From Pteria penguin (lineage: Eukaryota > Mollusca > Bivalvia > Pterioida > Pteriidae): DNA of 64,000 bases. The first letter of the stretch is position 1. Every line of letters starts with the position of its first letter. Positions 15,540 through 27,700 of the stretch are shown here, piece by piece. The stretch lies in contig CM068587.1 of the NCBI GenBank assembly GCA_035048485.1, forward strand, positions 50,872,001 to 50,936,000, written 5' to 3'. The notes beneath the pieces are model-generated. The model did no database searches, was not told the origin of the DNA, and saw only the letters and a list, made by a program, of their open reading frames with translations. A program made the position numbers and the translations under genes.

Positions 15540-17000
15540 TTATTTATATCTATACACTTTCACTTCATTTGAACTGCGTGATCTTAGTGACAACCACAGA
15601 CTATCATCATACAGTGACACACAATATGGACATCCACTTAATTCACGGAGTAAGTATCTCAAGAATGTTCCATCGTACGACAGCAAGTGTACTGATCTAT
15701 TGTAAATGTCAGATATAATAATCCTGCATCTAGAGTCACAGTCGACATCAACAGAAGTAAATACTTCAGCAGAATCACTTTGTCCTCTGTAGGTAGCTCT
15801 CACTCTCCCGTCTCTGTGTAATATGATCACCTCTCCACTGTCCTTACTCGTCCTGTTGACAGCGCATACGTCACCATTCCTGTTCTCAGCCGTTCTGCTA
15901 GGCAGTGTAAAGAGTCGGGATCTACCATCTTCATGGAATTCATATGCTGTCCTCACCTCTCCTGTCATGGTCATACGCTGGACCAGGCGGCGACTACTCG
16001 GAGTAATGGTGTAAAGGTCACCGCCATCCCTCATGCTGACCAGAAGATCTCCGTCACACGTCTTACTGATCCACGTCGTTATCAGTGGGTTTGTATTACA
16101 TAGTATACGATCACTACCATCAAGGGAGGTAACTCGTACTGCATTGCCATCGGTGTAGACATGATCACCGTTATCCATGACAACAAAGTCATTACAACCA
16201 TACTGCATTGTTTGTATTGTATTACCTTTGTTATCTATTAGCTTTACTTTATTGTCCTCTCTATCCCTAATCCATGCTGTATCGTTCCCTACAAGTTGTA
16301 TAGTGCGCACATTCAATTGTTGTACAGTGTGTGTTTCTGTAATGTCCACTGATCTCAGAGTTTCCTGGTCCTGGTCATCCAGACTAATAACCTCACCAAT
16401 CATGTCACTTAGAACTTTGTGGTCGATGTGACCTGGTATGAATAAAGCCGTTTTATCCTCTTCCTCACGTTTCAGGGATTCCAGTTTCTCCAGAGTGGAC
16501 ATCATCTGCTGTTCCATCTCCATCACATCAGTGTCGGAATACTCGTGTACATTTTCATCCAGCGACTCCGTTATCATGTGCATGTATTTCAGCATTTCCT
16601 CTATTTCAGTATGTGATACTTGGCTGCTTTGTTTTAATGCTCTGTACTTTTGTTTCTTTTCATTGATCAGCTTCTTAGTTGCCTCGATCATAGATGTCTG
16701 AATTTTCTCTAGCTGTTGTATGACCTTGTCAGTTTTGTCATCAATCACATGTGATTTTTCTAGCGTTTCGAGTCTCGGAAGTCTGTTTTTACGAATGTTT
16801 TTACATACTTCAGGTAGACACCCTTTCCTTTCTTTGGCAACTGATTTAAGTGCATCCCAATCATGATCTATATGACTCGTTTTCGCACACTGTGAACAGA
16901 TCGTTTTCCGACACGTTGTACAATATAAAGTTCGCTCCTTATTAGAATGTTCCTCACACAAATCAATGACGATCTGAGCTTTGTATACACTCGACGCCAT
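15540..17000 (-). CDS. RING-less TRIM-like protein: B-box, coiled coil, beta-propeller
   Basis: A 486-residue single-exon protein. Residues 15-46 form a B-box type 2 zinc site: C15, H18, C27, C30, C35, C38, H43, H46. Residues about 60-190 are charged and heptad-like, as expected for the TRIM coiled coil. Residues about 225-486 are a run of repeated blades with G-D/N-G and D-G motifs (NKGNTIQTM, MDNGDHVYTDG, ENRNGDVCAV, SYDGTFLRYL), typical of the NHL/TolB-like six-bladed propeller. No RING domain lies upstream, so ubiquitin ligase activity is not expected unless it pairs with another protein. Related intronless B-box/NHL genes are greatly expanded in bivalves and are discussed as TRIM2/3/56/71-like innate immune or RNA-binding proteins; role here unknown. 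The frame is intact, the start is the first ATG (ATGGCGTC context), and a poly(A) signal follows closely. Confidence 0.92.
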   Translation of the reverse strand: MASSVYKAQIVIDLCEEHSNKERTLYCTTCRKTICSQCAKTSHIDHDWDALKSVAKERKGCLPEVCKNIRKNRLPRLETLEKSHVIDDKTDKVIQQLEKIQTSMIEATKKLINEKKQKYRALKQSSQVSHTEIEEMLKYMHMITESLDENVHEYSDTDVMEMEQQMMSTLEKLESLKREEEDKTALFIPGHIDHKVLSDMIGEVISLDDQDQETLRSVDITETHTVQQLNVRTIQLVGNDTAWIRDREDNKVKLIDNKGNTIQTMQYGCNDFVVMDNGDHVYTDGNAVRVTSLDGSDRILCNTNPLITTWISKTCDGDLLVSMRDGGDLYTITPSSRRLVQRMTMTGEVRTAYEFHEDGRSRLFTLPSRTAENRNGDVCAVNRTSKDSGEVIILHRDGRVRATYRGQSDSAEVFTSVDVDCDSRCRIIISDIYNRSVHLLSYDGTFLRYLLRELSGCPYCVSLYDDSLWLSLRSRSSNEVKVYRYK

Positions 17001-17451
17001 TTTGGGTATTTGTAAAGAATGTGACCAGCTAAAACACGTCCAGGATGGAAACGAAACTAATTTTGAAATGCAGTTTTCTCATTCCTAAACTCGTTTTTCC
17101 TTAAAGATGAAATATGAAAATAAACGAATGTCTGTTGTTAAACCACAAAATGAATCCACAAGCATGAGAAATATTGAATATTAAAATCTAGTTTCGTTTT
17201 AATTCCGGGGATTTCCAACCCTACTTGGTTTTCTCGGTAATGTCGATATTTAAACCGAAATCATTTTCATGGCATGTAAGTTTCACAATGGACCCTACCG
17301 CTACCTTACTCAAAGGCATAACCAGGGAAATACCCTGATGGAGTAAAAAGAAAAGAAGGGATGGGAAGGGGGGATGTATTCTTATATTCCTCTTTCGAGG
17401 TTTAAGGTGATAAATTGTTTTGCTTCATGGTTTCGACTTTTTTTTTCACAC
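17001..17451. other. 5' flank of the B-box gene
   Basis: No coding signal. It should include the promoter and 5' UTR of the minus-strand B-box gene, but I see no clear TATA/initiator pair. Confidence 0.4.
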
Positions 17452-17745
17452 GTTTAATAGGGTAGGCCATATGTGTTTAGGCGTCGCTCAGTGTATGAAG
17501 TGTTCTATTCATGACCTAGAGGTGTCGGGTTCAACTCCTATCGTGTGCACACGGGTGTTCTGTTTTTTGGATGAGACAGTAAGAACCGAGGTCCCGTGTT
17601 ACGGTAGATGTGGCAAATAAAAGATCCCGCACTGCTTCGGGCGGGTCCTTTGCAAAGATATAAATTTGTATTCAATGCATCTGGCAGATACCGTTACCAA
17701 TTACATGAAATAATCGTGGAGTGACGTAAATCAATAATCAATCAG
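17452..17745 (+). mobile_element. tRNA-derived SINE, moderately diverged
   Basis: Degenerate head (GTCGGGTTCAACTCCT), then the conserved GATGAGACAGTAAGAACCGA, GTCCCGTGTTACGGTAGA and CTGGCAGATACCGTTACC blocks, ending GTGACGTAAATCAATAATC. Confidence 0.85.
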
Positions 17746-17795
17746 TTATTAATTAATCAGTCAATGTGTTTAGGATATGATCTTTTCTTAATCTT

Positions 17796-17885
17796 TTTTT
17801 TTTTTTTTTTTTGTTTGTTTGTTTGTTTGTTGGTTTGCTTGTTTTTTTTTTTTTTTTTTTTTGTTTTGTTTTTATTTTTTATTTT
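17796..17885. repeat. T-rich / (TTTG)n low-complexity tract
   Basis: Long T runs separated by a (TTTG)n block; possibly a SINE or LINE tail extended by slippage. Confidence 0.9.
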
Positions 17886-18266
17886 TGGCGTATGTAATAT
17901 ATGTAAGCGTTTAAAAATCTAACAATGAGATAAATGTATGTATTATGGAGATTTTCATATTTTCATCGGTTTTTGTGTAGAAATGTTTACTCCAAAATTT
18001 AGAACGCCCCAACGATCAAAGCTTTTACAATCTTATGGAAAATCATGTTCTTCATTATATGTAACGGGAGAAAGCCCCATCTGTACATTGTCCAAATTCT
18101 AACGATTCTAAGTTAACCATTTATTATTATTTGTTTTGTAGCATAACCCCACTCCCACCCTCTACTCTCCATAATAGCTTTTCTCCCGGAAAAGATTTAC
18201 AGCATAAAATGTTGGATAGTGGAAAGTAAAGTAGAAACAATTATTTCGATATTCCGTTATATGTAA

Positions 18267-19694
18267 TACATCTAGTTCATCTGTCTGAAATGGTCCGCCC
18301 ATGATTATTTAGTACATCTCTCTGTAATGGTCTGTCCTTGGTTATTTAGTACATCTATCTGTAATGGTTCGCCCATGGTTATTTTGTTTATATGTCTGTA
18401 TTGGTCAGCCCATGGTTATTCAGTACCTGAAATGGTGCGCCCTTGGTTATTAGAACATATATCTGGAATGGTCCGCCCATGGTTCTTTTGTTCATCTATC
18501 TGTAATGGTCCACCCATGGTAATTTAGTTCATGTCTCTGAAATGGTTCGCCCATGGTTCTTTTGTTCATCTATCTGTAATGGTCCACCCATGGTTATTTA
18601 GTACATCTATCTGTAAAGGTCCAACGAACATTATGGTCCGCCCATTCATTACTTAGTATCTGTAATGGTCCACCCACGATAATTTAGTTCATCTCTCTGA
18701 AATGGTCCGCCCATGGTTATTTTGTTCATCTATCTGTAATGGTCCACCCATGGTTTTTTAGTACATCTATCTGTAATGGTCCACCCATGGTTATTTTGTA
18801 CATATATCTGTAATGATCCGCAAATTGTTATTTAGCACATCTATCTGAAATGGTTAGCCCATGGTTATTTAGCACATCTATTTGTAATGGTTCGCCCTTG
18901 GTTATTTAGTACATCTATCTGTAATGGTCCGCCCTTGGTTATTTAGCACATCTATCTGTAATGGTCTGCCCTTGGTTATTTATCACATCTATCTATAATT
19001 GTCCGCCCTTGGTTATTTAGCACATCCATTTGTAATGCTCCCCCCATGGTTGTTTAGCACATTTATCGGTAATGGTCTGCCCATGGTTATTTTGTACATC
19101 TATCTGTAATGGTCCGCCCATGGTTATTTAGCACATCTATCTGTAATGGTCCGCCCTTGGTTATTTAGCACATCTGTCTGTAATGGTACACTCATGGTTA
19201 TTTTGTACATCTATCTGTAATGGTCCGCAAATTGTTATTTAGCACATCTATCTGTAAGTGCCCCCCATGATTATTTAGCACATCTATCTGTAATGGTACG
19301 CCCTTGGTTATTTAGCACATCTATCTGTAATGGTCCGCCCTTGGTTATTTAGTACATCTATCTATAACTGTCCGCCCTTGGTTATTTAACACATCTATCT
19401 GTAATGCTTCCCCATGGTTATTTAGAACATCTATCTGTAATGGTCCGCCCTTGGTTATTTAGTACATCTATCTATAACTGTCCGCCCTTGGTTATTTAGC
19501 ACATGTATCTGTAATGGTCCCCCATGGTTATTTAGCACATCTATCTGTAATGGTCCGCCCTTGGTTATTTAGTACATTTATCTGTAATGGTTCGCCCTTG
19601 GTTATTTAGTACATCTAACTGTAATGGTCCGCCCTTGGTTATATAGCACATCTATCTGTAATGGTCCGCCCTTGGTTATTTAGTACATCTATCA
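18267..19694. repeat. 37-bp minisatellite, about 38 copies
   Basis: The unit consists of CATCTATCTGTAATGGTCCG followed by CCCTTGGTTATTTAGCA. Copies at the left end vary more and include truncated units; copies to the right of about 18900 are nearly uniform. No protein reading is conserved because the unit is not a multiple of three. Confidence 0.97.
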
Positions 19695-19807
19695 GGAAGA
19701 TTTGGATTGACAAGCAACAAATATATACAGGGAGAACAAAATAGGCAAATGAATAAATAAATAAGTAAATGAATAATGAATGGATAAATAAATAAATAAA
19801 TGAATAG

Positions 19808-20022
<215 letters not shown>

Positions 20023-20172
20023 GATGATATAATTAAGTTTGCCTACCGAAAAATAATTTCAATAATTTTATTGCATTTTCTGATAACCATATGTATTCTG
20101 TTTCCTTCTGGGATTTCCAGTGCTTTCTCTAAAAGCAGTATTTTCTGTCTTAAATGCCTCAAAATGTCCACG

Positions 20173-20260
20173 ATGTATGTATGTAGGTAGGTAGGTAGAT
20201 AATTGGGTAGGTACAGACGGACGGACGGGGAACGGACGCATGCATGTATGAATGTAACAA
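20173..20260. repeat. TATG/TAGG/GACG tetranucleotide array
   Basis: Short degenerate tetranucleotide array (GTATGTATGTAGGTAGGTAG, then ACGGACGGACGG). The same mixed type recurs at 23526-23700. Confidence 0.9.
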
Positions 20261-20340
20261 ACTCCACAAATTGTTCATTATTGTATATGTATATGTATAT
20301 AAAACAAAACCTAAAAAACGAAATATTTACGAAAATCGCA

Positions 20341-21540
20341 TTTATAGTGACAGATGTTTGTTTTTTGGTTGTGTAGGGGGTGATGGATCATACTGTATAG
20401 TTTATAGTGACAGGATGTTTGTTTTTGGTTGTGTAGGGAGTGATGGCTCACACTGTATAGTTTATAGTGACAGGATCTTTGGTTTTGGTTGTGTAGTGAG
20501 TGATGGCTCACACTGTATAGTTTATAGTGACAAGATGGTTGTTTTTGGTTGTGTAGGGGGTGATGGCTCACACTGTATAGTTTATAGTGATGGGATATTT
20601 GGTTTTGGTTGTATAGGGAGTGATGGCTCACACTGTATAGTTTATAGTGACAGGATGTTTGTCCTTGGTTATGTAGGGGGTGATGGCTCACAATGTATAG
20701 TTTATAGTGACAGGATGTTTGGTTTTGGTTGTGTAGGGAATGATGGCTCACACTGTATAGTTTATAGTGACAGGATGTTTGTTTTTGGTTGTGTAGGGAG
20801 TGATGGCTCACACTGTATAGTTTATAGTGACAGGATATTTGTTTTTGGTTGTGTAGGGAGTGATGGCTCACACTGTATAGTTTATAATGACAGGATGTTT
20901 GTTTCTGGTTGTGTAGGGAGTGATGGCTCACACTGTATAGTTTATAGTGACAGGATGTTTGTTTTTGGTTGTGTAGGGGGTGATTGCTCAAACTGTATAG
21001 TTTATAGTGACAGGATGTTTCCTTTTGGTTGTGTAGGAATTCATGGCTCACACTGTATAGTTTATAGTGACAGGATGTTTGTTTTTGGTTGTGTAGGGAG
21101 TGATGACTCACACTGTATAGTTTATAGTGACAGGATCTTTGGTTTTCGTTGTGTAGTGAATGATGGCTCACACTGTATAGTTTATAGTGACAGGATGTTT
21201 GGTTTTGATTGTGTAGGGGGTGATGGCTCACACTGTATAGTTTTTAGTGACAGGATGTTTGGTTTTGGTTGTGTAGGGGGGTGATGGCTCATACTGTATA
21301 GTTTATAGTGACAGGATGTTTGTTTTTGGTTGTGTAGGGAGTGATGCCTTACACTGTATAGTTTACAGTGACAGAATGTTTGGTCTTGGTTGTGTAGGGG
21401 GTGATGGCTCATACTGTATAGTTTATAGTGACAGGATGTTTGTTTTTGGTTGTGTAGGGAGTGATGGCTCACACTGAATAGTTTATAGTGACAGGATGTT
21501 TGTTTTTGGTCGTGTAGGGAGTGATAGCTCATACTCTACA
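20341..21540. repeat. 60-bp minisatellite, 20 copies, open on both strands
   Basis: The unit opens TTTATAGTGACAGGATGTTT and closes with GATGGCTCACACTGTATAG. The period is exactly 60 from 20341 to about 21275, then one extra G near 21278 shifts the phase. Sixty is divisible by three, so the array produces a 346-residue plus-strand frame (20-residue repeat with GSDGSHCIVYSD) and 306- and 116-residue minus-strand frames (SVSHHSLHNQ). Substitutions are spread over all codon positions, so I treat the open frames as a consequence of the period. Confidence 0.97.
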
Positions 21541-21689
21541 ATTTCTCTTTTAAACATCAAACTGTATATTAATGGAAAAATTGACCTTCTGTTGTCCGTA
21601 ATTCCGTAGCATAAAAATGTTTTTGATTTACGTGAGTGTGATTTTGTCCATTGTCAACTTTAATACTGTTACCTGACGCAGTTGCACAA

Positions 21690-21752
<63 letters not shown>

Positions 21753-21762
21753 TATAATAATA
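21690..21762. repeat. (AAT)n microsatellite
   Basis: About 20 AAT units with a short imperfect continuation. Confidence 0.97.
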
Positions 21763-22547
21763 AATTAATTATCTATTAGCTAATAAATTAATTAATTAAA
21801 CTATTGACCAGTCAGTAATCACTCAATTTATCTGTTTTATAGAAATTTATAGTGACATAATAGAGAGACAATTATTGAATAGATTGTTTCATCAATTTGT
21901 TGAATTCTTATGAAATGTTTTATAGTAATATGTCATGAAGAAATCTGTAACAATTATGAGAAAATTTTATTCTAAATATGACTTCTGGTATAAGTTTATT
22001 TCAGATACACAACATCGGAAATATTCTGACTCACCAGAAAAAAAAAACGAAAGAAAACGATTAAATCTCGTATAATATCATAAAAAGAGATTTAAATGTT
22101 TAATACTTAAAACTTAAAGATTTAAATCATAAAATTTGATTTCTGACCTATGTTATACACAACAGCATGATAAGAGTATGTCAGTACAACAGAGAAGAAT
22201 AACGTCCTATCTCAAGAAGTTATACTATTGGTTGAAACTGGTTACCAATAAAACGTAACATTTATCATGCATGGCATCCTTACCCTATAGAAACAAGTTA
22301 AACTGACTAGGCGGGTACGGTTACAACAAGCAGCATACACAGTCACAGACTTTACTAGCGATATGTGAACTCTGAGACTGGTTTGCCAACGGCCGTTTTA
22401 CTCTAGTCAATGATCGTTAATGTCAGTTGCATGATCAGCTCGCGGTGGAGAAGTCTTGGGTTCTTGTAACATCGGCAGCTCGTGGAGTTCTGTTTTCGTG
22501 TGAGAAGGTAAATACGAGGTAAATACGGTGGACGTCGGCGCGCACAA
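21763..22547. other. No gene recognised
   Basis: AT-rich on the left, more GC-balanced after about 22300. No open frame or splice structure stands out. Confidence 0.5.
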
Positions 22548-22825
22548 AGTCGATATGGTTCAGCGGAATAGGTGCTCGGCTTATGACCGAAAGGTCCCGG
22601 GCTCGACCCCTACCGTGGGCACACCCATGCCCTGTCGTTCAAAAGTCCTGTGTCACGGTAGGCTTGGCATGTAAAATATCCCGAACTGCCTCTGGTTGTC
22701 CCATTGCAACGCATCAACAGATGCTGCCATCAAATACGAAAATGTATTTGCAATGTATCAGAAAGCTGTCATAACGATAAAGGTGATTTTATTTTGACGT
22801 GACGTAAAACGGTAGACAAAAAGGT
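22548..22825 (+). mobile_element. tRNA-derived SINE, diverged
   Basis: Head GGTTCAGCGGAATAGG, B box GGGCTCGACCCC, then AGTCCTGTGTCACGGTAGG and CAACAGATGCTGCCATC, ending CGTGACGTAAAACGG. A 60-residue-scale open frame overlapping it is a by-product. Confidence 0.8.
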
Positions 22826-23204
22826 ACGCACTGATAAATTTGATCAACAGCAGTCTTAAAAGCAACAACATGTCGGGAAAGAAATGTGTATAGAAGAGAA
22901 ATATCAAATTACGCTTATGTTTCGATTTTGTCAATGGGTTAAGCTTATTCTTCTATAAATCAATGAATAAGGATTAATGGTTTAAATGTGTTCTGAAAGA
23001 GAAATAAGATAGACTGATACCAGTATTCTAGGCAATGAAAGAGCCACGTCAGAAAGATGAATCCCAGACCAACACAGCGGACACTCTCACCATTCAGCTG
23101 GGCAGATACCTGCATACGTCACATTCCTCCTACCCTCCTCTTCGCTTTGCCAGAGGTTTCCAATCCTCGAAACCCAACAAGAGATTACCCTGGTTTTCCC
23201 TAAC

Positions 23205-23300
23205 TGGCAGGATGAAGAATTGTGACGGGACCCGGGAATCGGACTCAAAACCTTAAGCTATGAAGGGAAACACTCTCACCATTGAGCTATCGTGGAGGAT
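23205..23300 (-). mobile_element. tRNA-like SINE head, minus strand
   Basis: Reading the minus strand gives GATAGCTCAATGGTGAGAG (A box) and GAGTCCGATTCCCGGG (B box-like), a tRNA-shaped Pol III promoter. No conserved 3' domain follows. The preceding 23040-23204 repeats the phrase ACACTCTCACCATT, so part of it may belong to the same element. Confidence 0.55.
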
Positions 23301-23525
23301 ATCATTAGTTAAATTGTATGTGGTTTGTTACTGACTTAAGACGGAACCATACAGTGTTAGTAAAATCCATAGGGTTGGGGCCTAGGTGATGGACTGATTT
23401 TGTTGTTTTGGTTTATATAGTAGGCTGTGAAACTGGCGGCTGCCATATTGCCCTCTAAAAATTCTTGACCCGTATAGTCTCACAGTCTCAAATGAAATGC
23501 GACAATTTTGTCCGAGGTGCGGTTA

Positions 23526-23700
23526 ATGTATGTATGTAGGTAGGTTGGTAGGTAGGTAGGTAGATACGTAGGTACGTACGTACGCACGCACGCACGTATG
23601 TATGTATGAAATGTATGTAAGTCGGACGCACGGACGGATGTATGTATGTATGTGTTTATGTATGTATGTATGTATATATGTGTGTGTATGTATGTATCAA
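23526..23700. repeat. Tetranucleotide array (TAGG, ACGT, TATG)
   Basis: Mixed short tandem units GTAGGTAGGT, ACGCACGCACGC and TATGTATGTATG. Long open frames overlapping it are artefacts. Confidence 0.95.
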
Positions 23701-23778
23701 AAGAGTTATACACTAGGTGCTTGTAGTGGGAATCTTAGTGATGAGAATGAGAATTGCCGTATTTTTCCATATTACCGC

Positions 23779-23812
23779 CTCCACCCCCCCCCCCCCCCAA
23801 CACACACACCCT
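23779..23812. repeat. Poly(C) and (CA) tract
   Basis: A run of more than 14 C bases followed by CACACACAC. Confidence 0.95.
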
Positions 23813-24083
23813 TCCCACATGTAGCAAGACATGTAGCAGACTTATATACAGGATCGGCGTAGTTTGTGGAGGAACATGAATGTAAGGCCCGGCAGTCATT
23901 ATTACCCTTAACTGTAACACTTACATTGTTAAAGGAGTACAGAGTATGATTTATTTGAAACTTGATTCATTTTACATAAGGAAAAAACAAAAGTTGCTGA
24001 CTCAGCCGTATGACAGAAGTCATCATGGAAATATACAGTACAAAAAGTAGTGGTTTGAAAAAAAACATAGAGGCATCATAAAA

Positions 24084-24190
24084 ATATTCGATTATAGTGC
24101 AGTTACGATACCGACTTAATAGGAGGTCATTTCATATGGCAATAGACAATCAATTGGTGTGGTTAACCGGTTTACGGGCCAACCTTATCA
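24084..24190. repeat. Receptor-associated upstream repeat, copy 1
   Basis: Contains GATACCGACTTA, then CAATTGGTGTGGTTAACCGG and TTACGGGCC. Related copies are at 29296-29410 and 51046-51160. This one lies upstream of receptor copy 2; the last lies directly upstream of receptor copy 4. Confidence 0.65.
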
Positions 24191-24265
24191 CTCATCATAA
24201 CAGCAGAACAATCCATGGACACACATTTAAACATATAAGTATACGAATCAAAAATAAATATAAGT

Positions 24266-24445
24266 ATCATTTCACTTATATGGTGACGGCATTTGCCTGA
24301 TGCATTGTACAGAAATGTATTTCTATTCAACCAATGTATCTGAAGGTGTGAGGCCACGTCTATCGTGGTACAGGACCCCGAGTATTTTGTCATCCGGTAA
24401 GACTCGGACTTGAGACCTCTGGCAGGCTCGGTTATACAACGTTTA
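24266..24445 (-). mobile_element. Diverged tRNA-derived SINE
   Basis: Minus-strand reading of ATATGGTGACGGCATTTGCC and GTCATCCGGTAAGACTCGG places the conserved 3' domain and the end of the tRNA head. A remnant of the same domain (CGTGACGGCAT) follows the matching repeat at 51229, so SINE and flanking repeat were probably duplicated together. Confidence 0.65.
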
Positions 24446-24774
24446 GCATTCAGTGGGATCCATCCTAATGCAAAATGGTATAATTTCATTCAGTATACTG
24501 GTCGGTGGGGTATTTAAATCCGGGCGTCCAATATACGGACGATCGCTATTTTTGTCACTTACTGACTATTTCAAGTAATTTAAAGTGCATAACTTGAAGC
24601 ACTATGCCAATGAACATTTAAGATATGTTCATTTAATATGAATTTAACAATCTGTCCGGATTTATCTCGCCTGCGTCACCTGATATATTCATACGGTGGA
24701 CCGATTGGCGACTATTCTGGGTGATGGTTATTTTTTTATTTGTAATATCAGAGGTTCGTGTTTTATTTATTTCA

Positions 24775-25210
24775 TATACATTGTAATACATACAATACAC
24801 CGTGTTTGCCTATTACTTATAATCATGTATAGTATACTATGATATCCTTTACTCCAGAGGTTAATGTTTGCCCACTATGTTTTATTTCGTAATGTACACT
24901 CAAAGTAATTGTAGCCCAGGGGTCCATGTTTGGCTATCATTCCTTATTTTGTAATCTATACTACGATAGTCCAGAATTCAATGTTTGTCTACTATTCCTT
25001 ATTTCATAATATATACTACAATAATCGTATAATATATCCCAGAGGTCCATGTTTGCCTATTATTTCTAACTGTGTGTTCTTTACTACGATTCAGTTAAGT
25101 GTAGATAGTCCCTTTCTGACTACATTTCCATATTTTATACAGAACTGTATGATTATAGTCCAGGGATCTATATTTGCCAAATATTCCTCAGTTTGTAATG
25201 AATTTGGTTG
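24775..25210. repeat. Degenerate tandem repeat, 60-75 bp unit
   Basis: Six or so units share CCAGAGGTCCATGTTTGCC...ATTCCTTATTTTGTAAT...TATACTACGATAGT with indels. Coding potential is absent. Confidence 0.75.
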
Positions 25211-25300
25211 TTTGGTTGGTTGGTTGGTGTTTTACGTAGCTTTCAATAATTTTTCACTTATATCGCGACATGAAAGTGGGAGGTTACATACCTCTTTAAC
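25205..25300 (-). mobile_element. Truncated tRNA-derived SINE of the 46.9-kb type
   Basis: Matches the 3' part of the SINE at 46851-47030: (GGTT)n tail, TTTTACGTAGCTTTCAATAA and TTATATCGCGACATGAA, then AGGTTACATACCTCT. The tRNA head is missing. Confidence 0.75.
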
Positions 25301-25705
25301 ATAGATATTAGAACATATATACATTATGATTTTGTGCACCAGATGGGCATTTCGACAACTTGTGTCTATTCAGTGATGTTCATGGTCAAATGATTGGAAT
25401 TCTAATAATATATAAATATTTGAAGAGCAAAATTAAACCCTTAGTGGCCGAAAATGCTAGAGGACGTTGAAAGAGGATTTTTTTTTTCTTTTATTGTGTC
25501 AACCAGGCCTTTGCAAGATTAATTAACTATTTGAATGAACATCATTTTTTGAACGATTTTTTCGTTGTGGTATCTGCATAAATATATTTTCAGAGCCAAA
25601 AAGCACTGAGTTAGTTTTTCTCGGGAAATTCCCTTATTTTCCCTAGGCTAAGAGCCCCTTTATCATACGTTAATGCTATTTTTATATAATATTGTAAGTT
25701 CGAAG

Positions 25706-27700
25706 ATGTCTTTGGCAATGAGAGCTTTAGTAAGTATGCATCATTTAAACATTTTGTTCGTTTACTCATTTTAGAAGAGTAATTTATTAAAAAGTGTATG
25801 TACTGCCGTTTTATTTATTATATGGATGTTGGTGGAACAAGATTTTAGATTTTTTGAAATCGGTCATATGAACGATATATGCATTGGTCTGTTTGTATAA
25901 TAATACTTTATATTCATTAAAAGTGAAAATCTGTATATTGAACAGTTCTCTATCTTGTCGACACGCTTTATTTATACAGATTTACGTTTAAAGGTAGAAT
26001 GACCTACATAATATTACTTCACAATGAGGCCAGATCACATATCCATGCATTAAGGGGTGTATTTTTAAAGTGCTATGTGCAGATTAGAATGTAGAGTTAT
26101 GAGAGTTTCACGTTGATTCCTGTGTGTCTTGTTAGTGACCGGATTGTATTACTATGACATATTGGCCTTCTCTGTACCAATCTGCGGACAGGAATTGTGT
26201 ATACCTGGATATCAGATATGCCTTGACAACCGATGCAGAGAATGCTCGGACTTTCGTGACACGGAGTATGGCTGTTATGATATAGATACACTGAGGGAAT
26301 GTGCAAATTTCTGTAAAGGTAATGGTTTATGAACTGTAATATAAGAGATTTTTGTGCTTACTACTCCCGGGCACCTGGTCTCACCTCTATTTTATTTGGG
26401 TTCACATTTGTCTGAATAAAACACTATAAACGATATTGTCCTTTTATTTCATGAACTATGAGATATGGTTTAACCTTCGGTACTTCTTCGTTTTTTACTT
26501 TCAACACACTGAAGTTACGTTTTATGTGACACTAAATCGAACCCCCTACCTTTCGGTCCCAAGCCAAGCATCCTATCGATGGTTCTAAATGCAATGTATG
26601 TCAGTTACTGTAGGCTTCTTCAATATCATGAAATGTACCTTCTCTCATATGAAAGAATAGAATACGTCAAGTTCCATGCCATTGCTAGGTTACCCCGTAG
26701 ATTCTGTAAGGTACGCCATAAGCAAATCTATTACATATTATTCAAATAGATGAAAAAGAGAGGAGTTTCAACAAAACTTTAAAAAGTAAAAGAAAACTTC
26801 ACCAATCACATCAGCCAGATGAAAAACATGGATATAGAAAACCTGGTAAGAAAAAAAAAAGACATTTATTAATTAATCGATTCGATTTAATCACCTCAAA
26901 TCATTAATTTATCTGTGTAGACAACCGCATACACTATCTTTTTATCATATTAGTTAAGTGACCATTGGCCAATTTGTTTATGCAAAGACATTAATTTATC
27001 TGTGTAGGCAGCCGTACACAACATCTTTTTTATTATATTATTTAAGTGACTATATGTCTATATTGGTTTATACACAGACAGTACATCTGATATTTGCATT
27101 ACAATTAACAAGACGAAACAAATCAGTAAAAGAAAAAGGAGAATATTGGACACAAGGACGTATAATACCAAAGTCGGTTTACTATCAAAGACGTGTCTGT
27201 CGACATACACAATTTTCACCATTGTGTAAACAAATAATCTCGAAGTCTTGGTATTATATTTTAGATATTCTTAACACACATATATTTGTATAAACAAATA
27301 TTCCAAGAATAGATTAACAAGTATTGTTTTTCATATAGGGATTACTGATGAAGAACTATATATATTATAAACCATATCATATTGATATTATGTCATGGCA
27401 ATGTCTTTTATCCAACCCTGAAGAAGTGGTCTTCGCGCTTAACCATATACATGTATTTGAATAAATTCTTTTGTTATAACAAGGGGTGTAGTTAAAGAAA
27501 ATGGTGTTAGGACTGTATAAATCTGAATTATATGTTAATGTCACAAGCACCTCTAACAGGCTTGGTTTAAATGATTTATTTCTATAATACAATATCGTAT
27601 TTTAGATAGAAGATTGAATCAAATTCCACCAGTAGATGATGTTCATCCTTAACTAAATGTTGCAGGACATTGAGGACATTACCAGCAAACGATGGCTCTA
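25706..27700 (+). pseudogene. Receptor copy 2: degraded paralogue
   Basis: Start exon 25706- or 25718-25729 (two in-frame ATGs, donor GTAAGTATGC identical to that of copy 1). The cysteine-module exon corresponds to 26123-26318 (196 nt, the same length as in copy 1) and keeps all eight cysteines in the family spacing, with donor AAAG|GTAATG. The stalk exon 26750-26845 (96 nt) ends in phase 1 and has an N-K-T site. The acceptor before the cysteine module reads TG where copy 3 has AG, so normal splicing is lost. No transmembrane exon is found between 26846 and 27605. A remnant of the final exon (27606 onward, QIPPVDDV) meets an early TAA. I infer a pseudogene, or at best a changed secreted product. 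Confidence 0.75.
26912..27070. repeat. Two-copy 78-bp tandem duplication
   Basis: ATTAATTTATCTGTGTAG followed by CAnCCGnACAC and the TATTATATTA...AAGTGAC segment occurs twice in tandem inside receptor copy 2. The inverted copy 3 has only a single matching unit at about 55570-55650, so the extra unit arose after the duplication. Confidence 0.65.

Noticed and set aside
20244..21532. 346-, 306- and 116-residue open frames on both strands
   Set aside because: They follow from a tandem unit of 60 bp, a multiple of three; no start context, domain or codon-position bias is apparent by eye.
26958..27293. 111-residue frame in receptor copy 2
   Set aside because: Spans a tandem duplication and is not kept in the inverted copy 3, where the same frame has stops. 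A shorter phase-compatible exon after the AG near 27079 is conceivable but unsupported.
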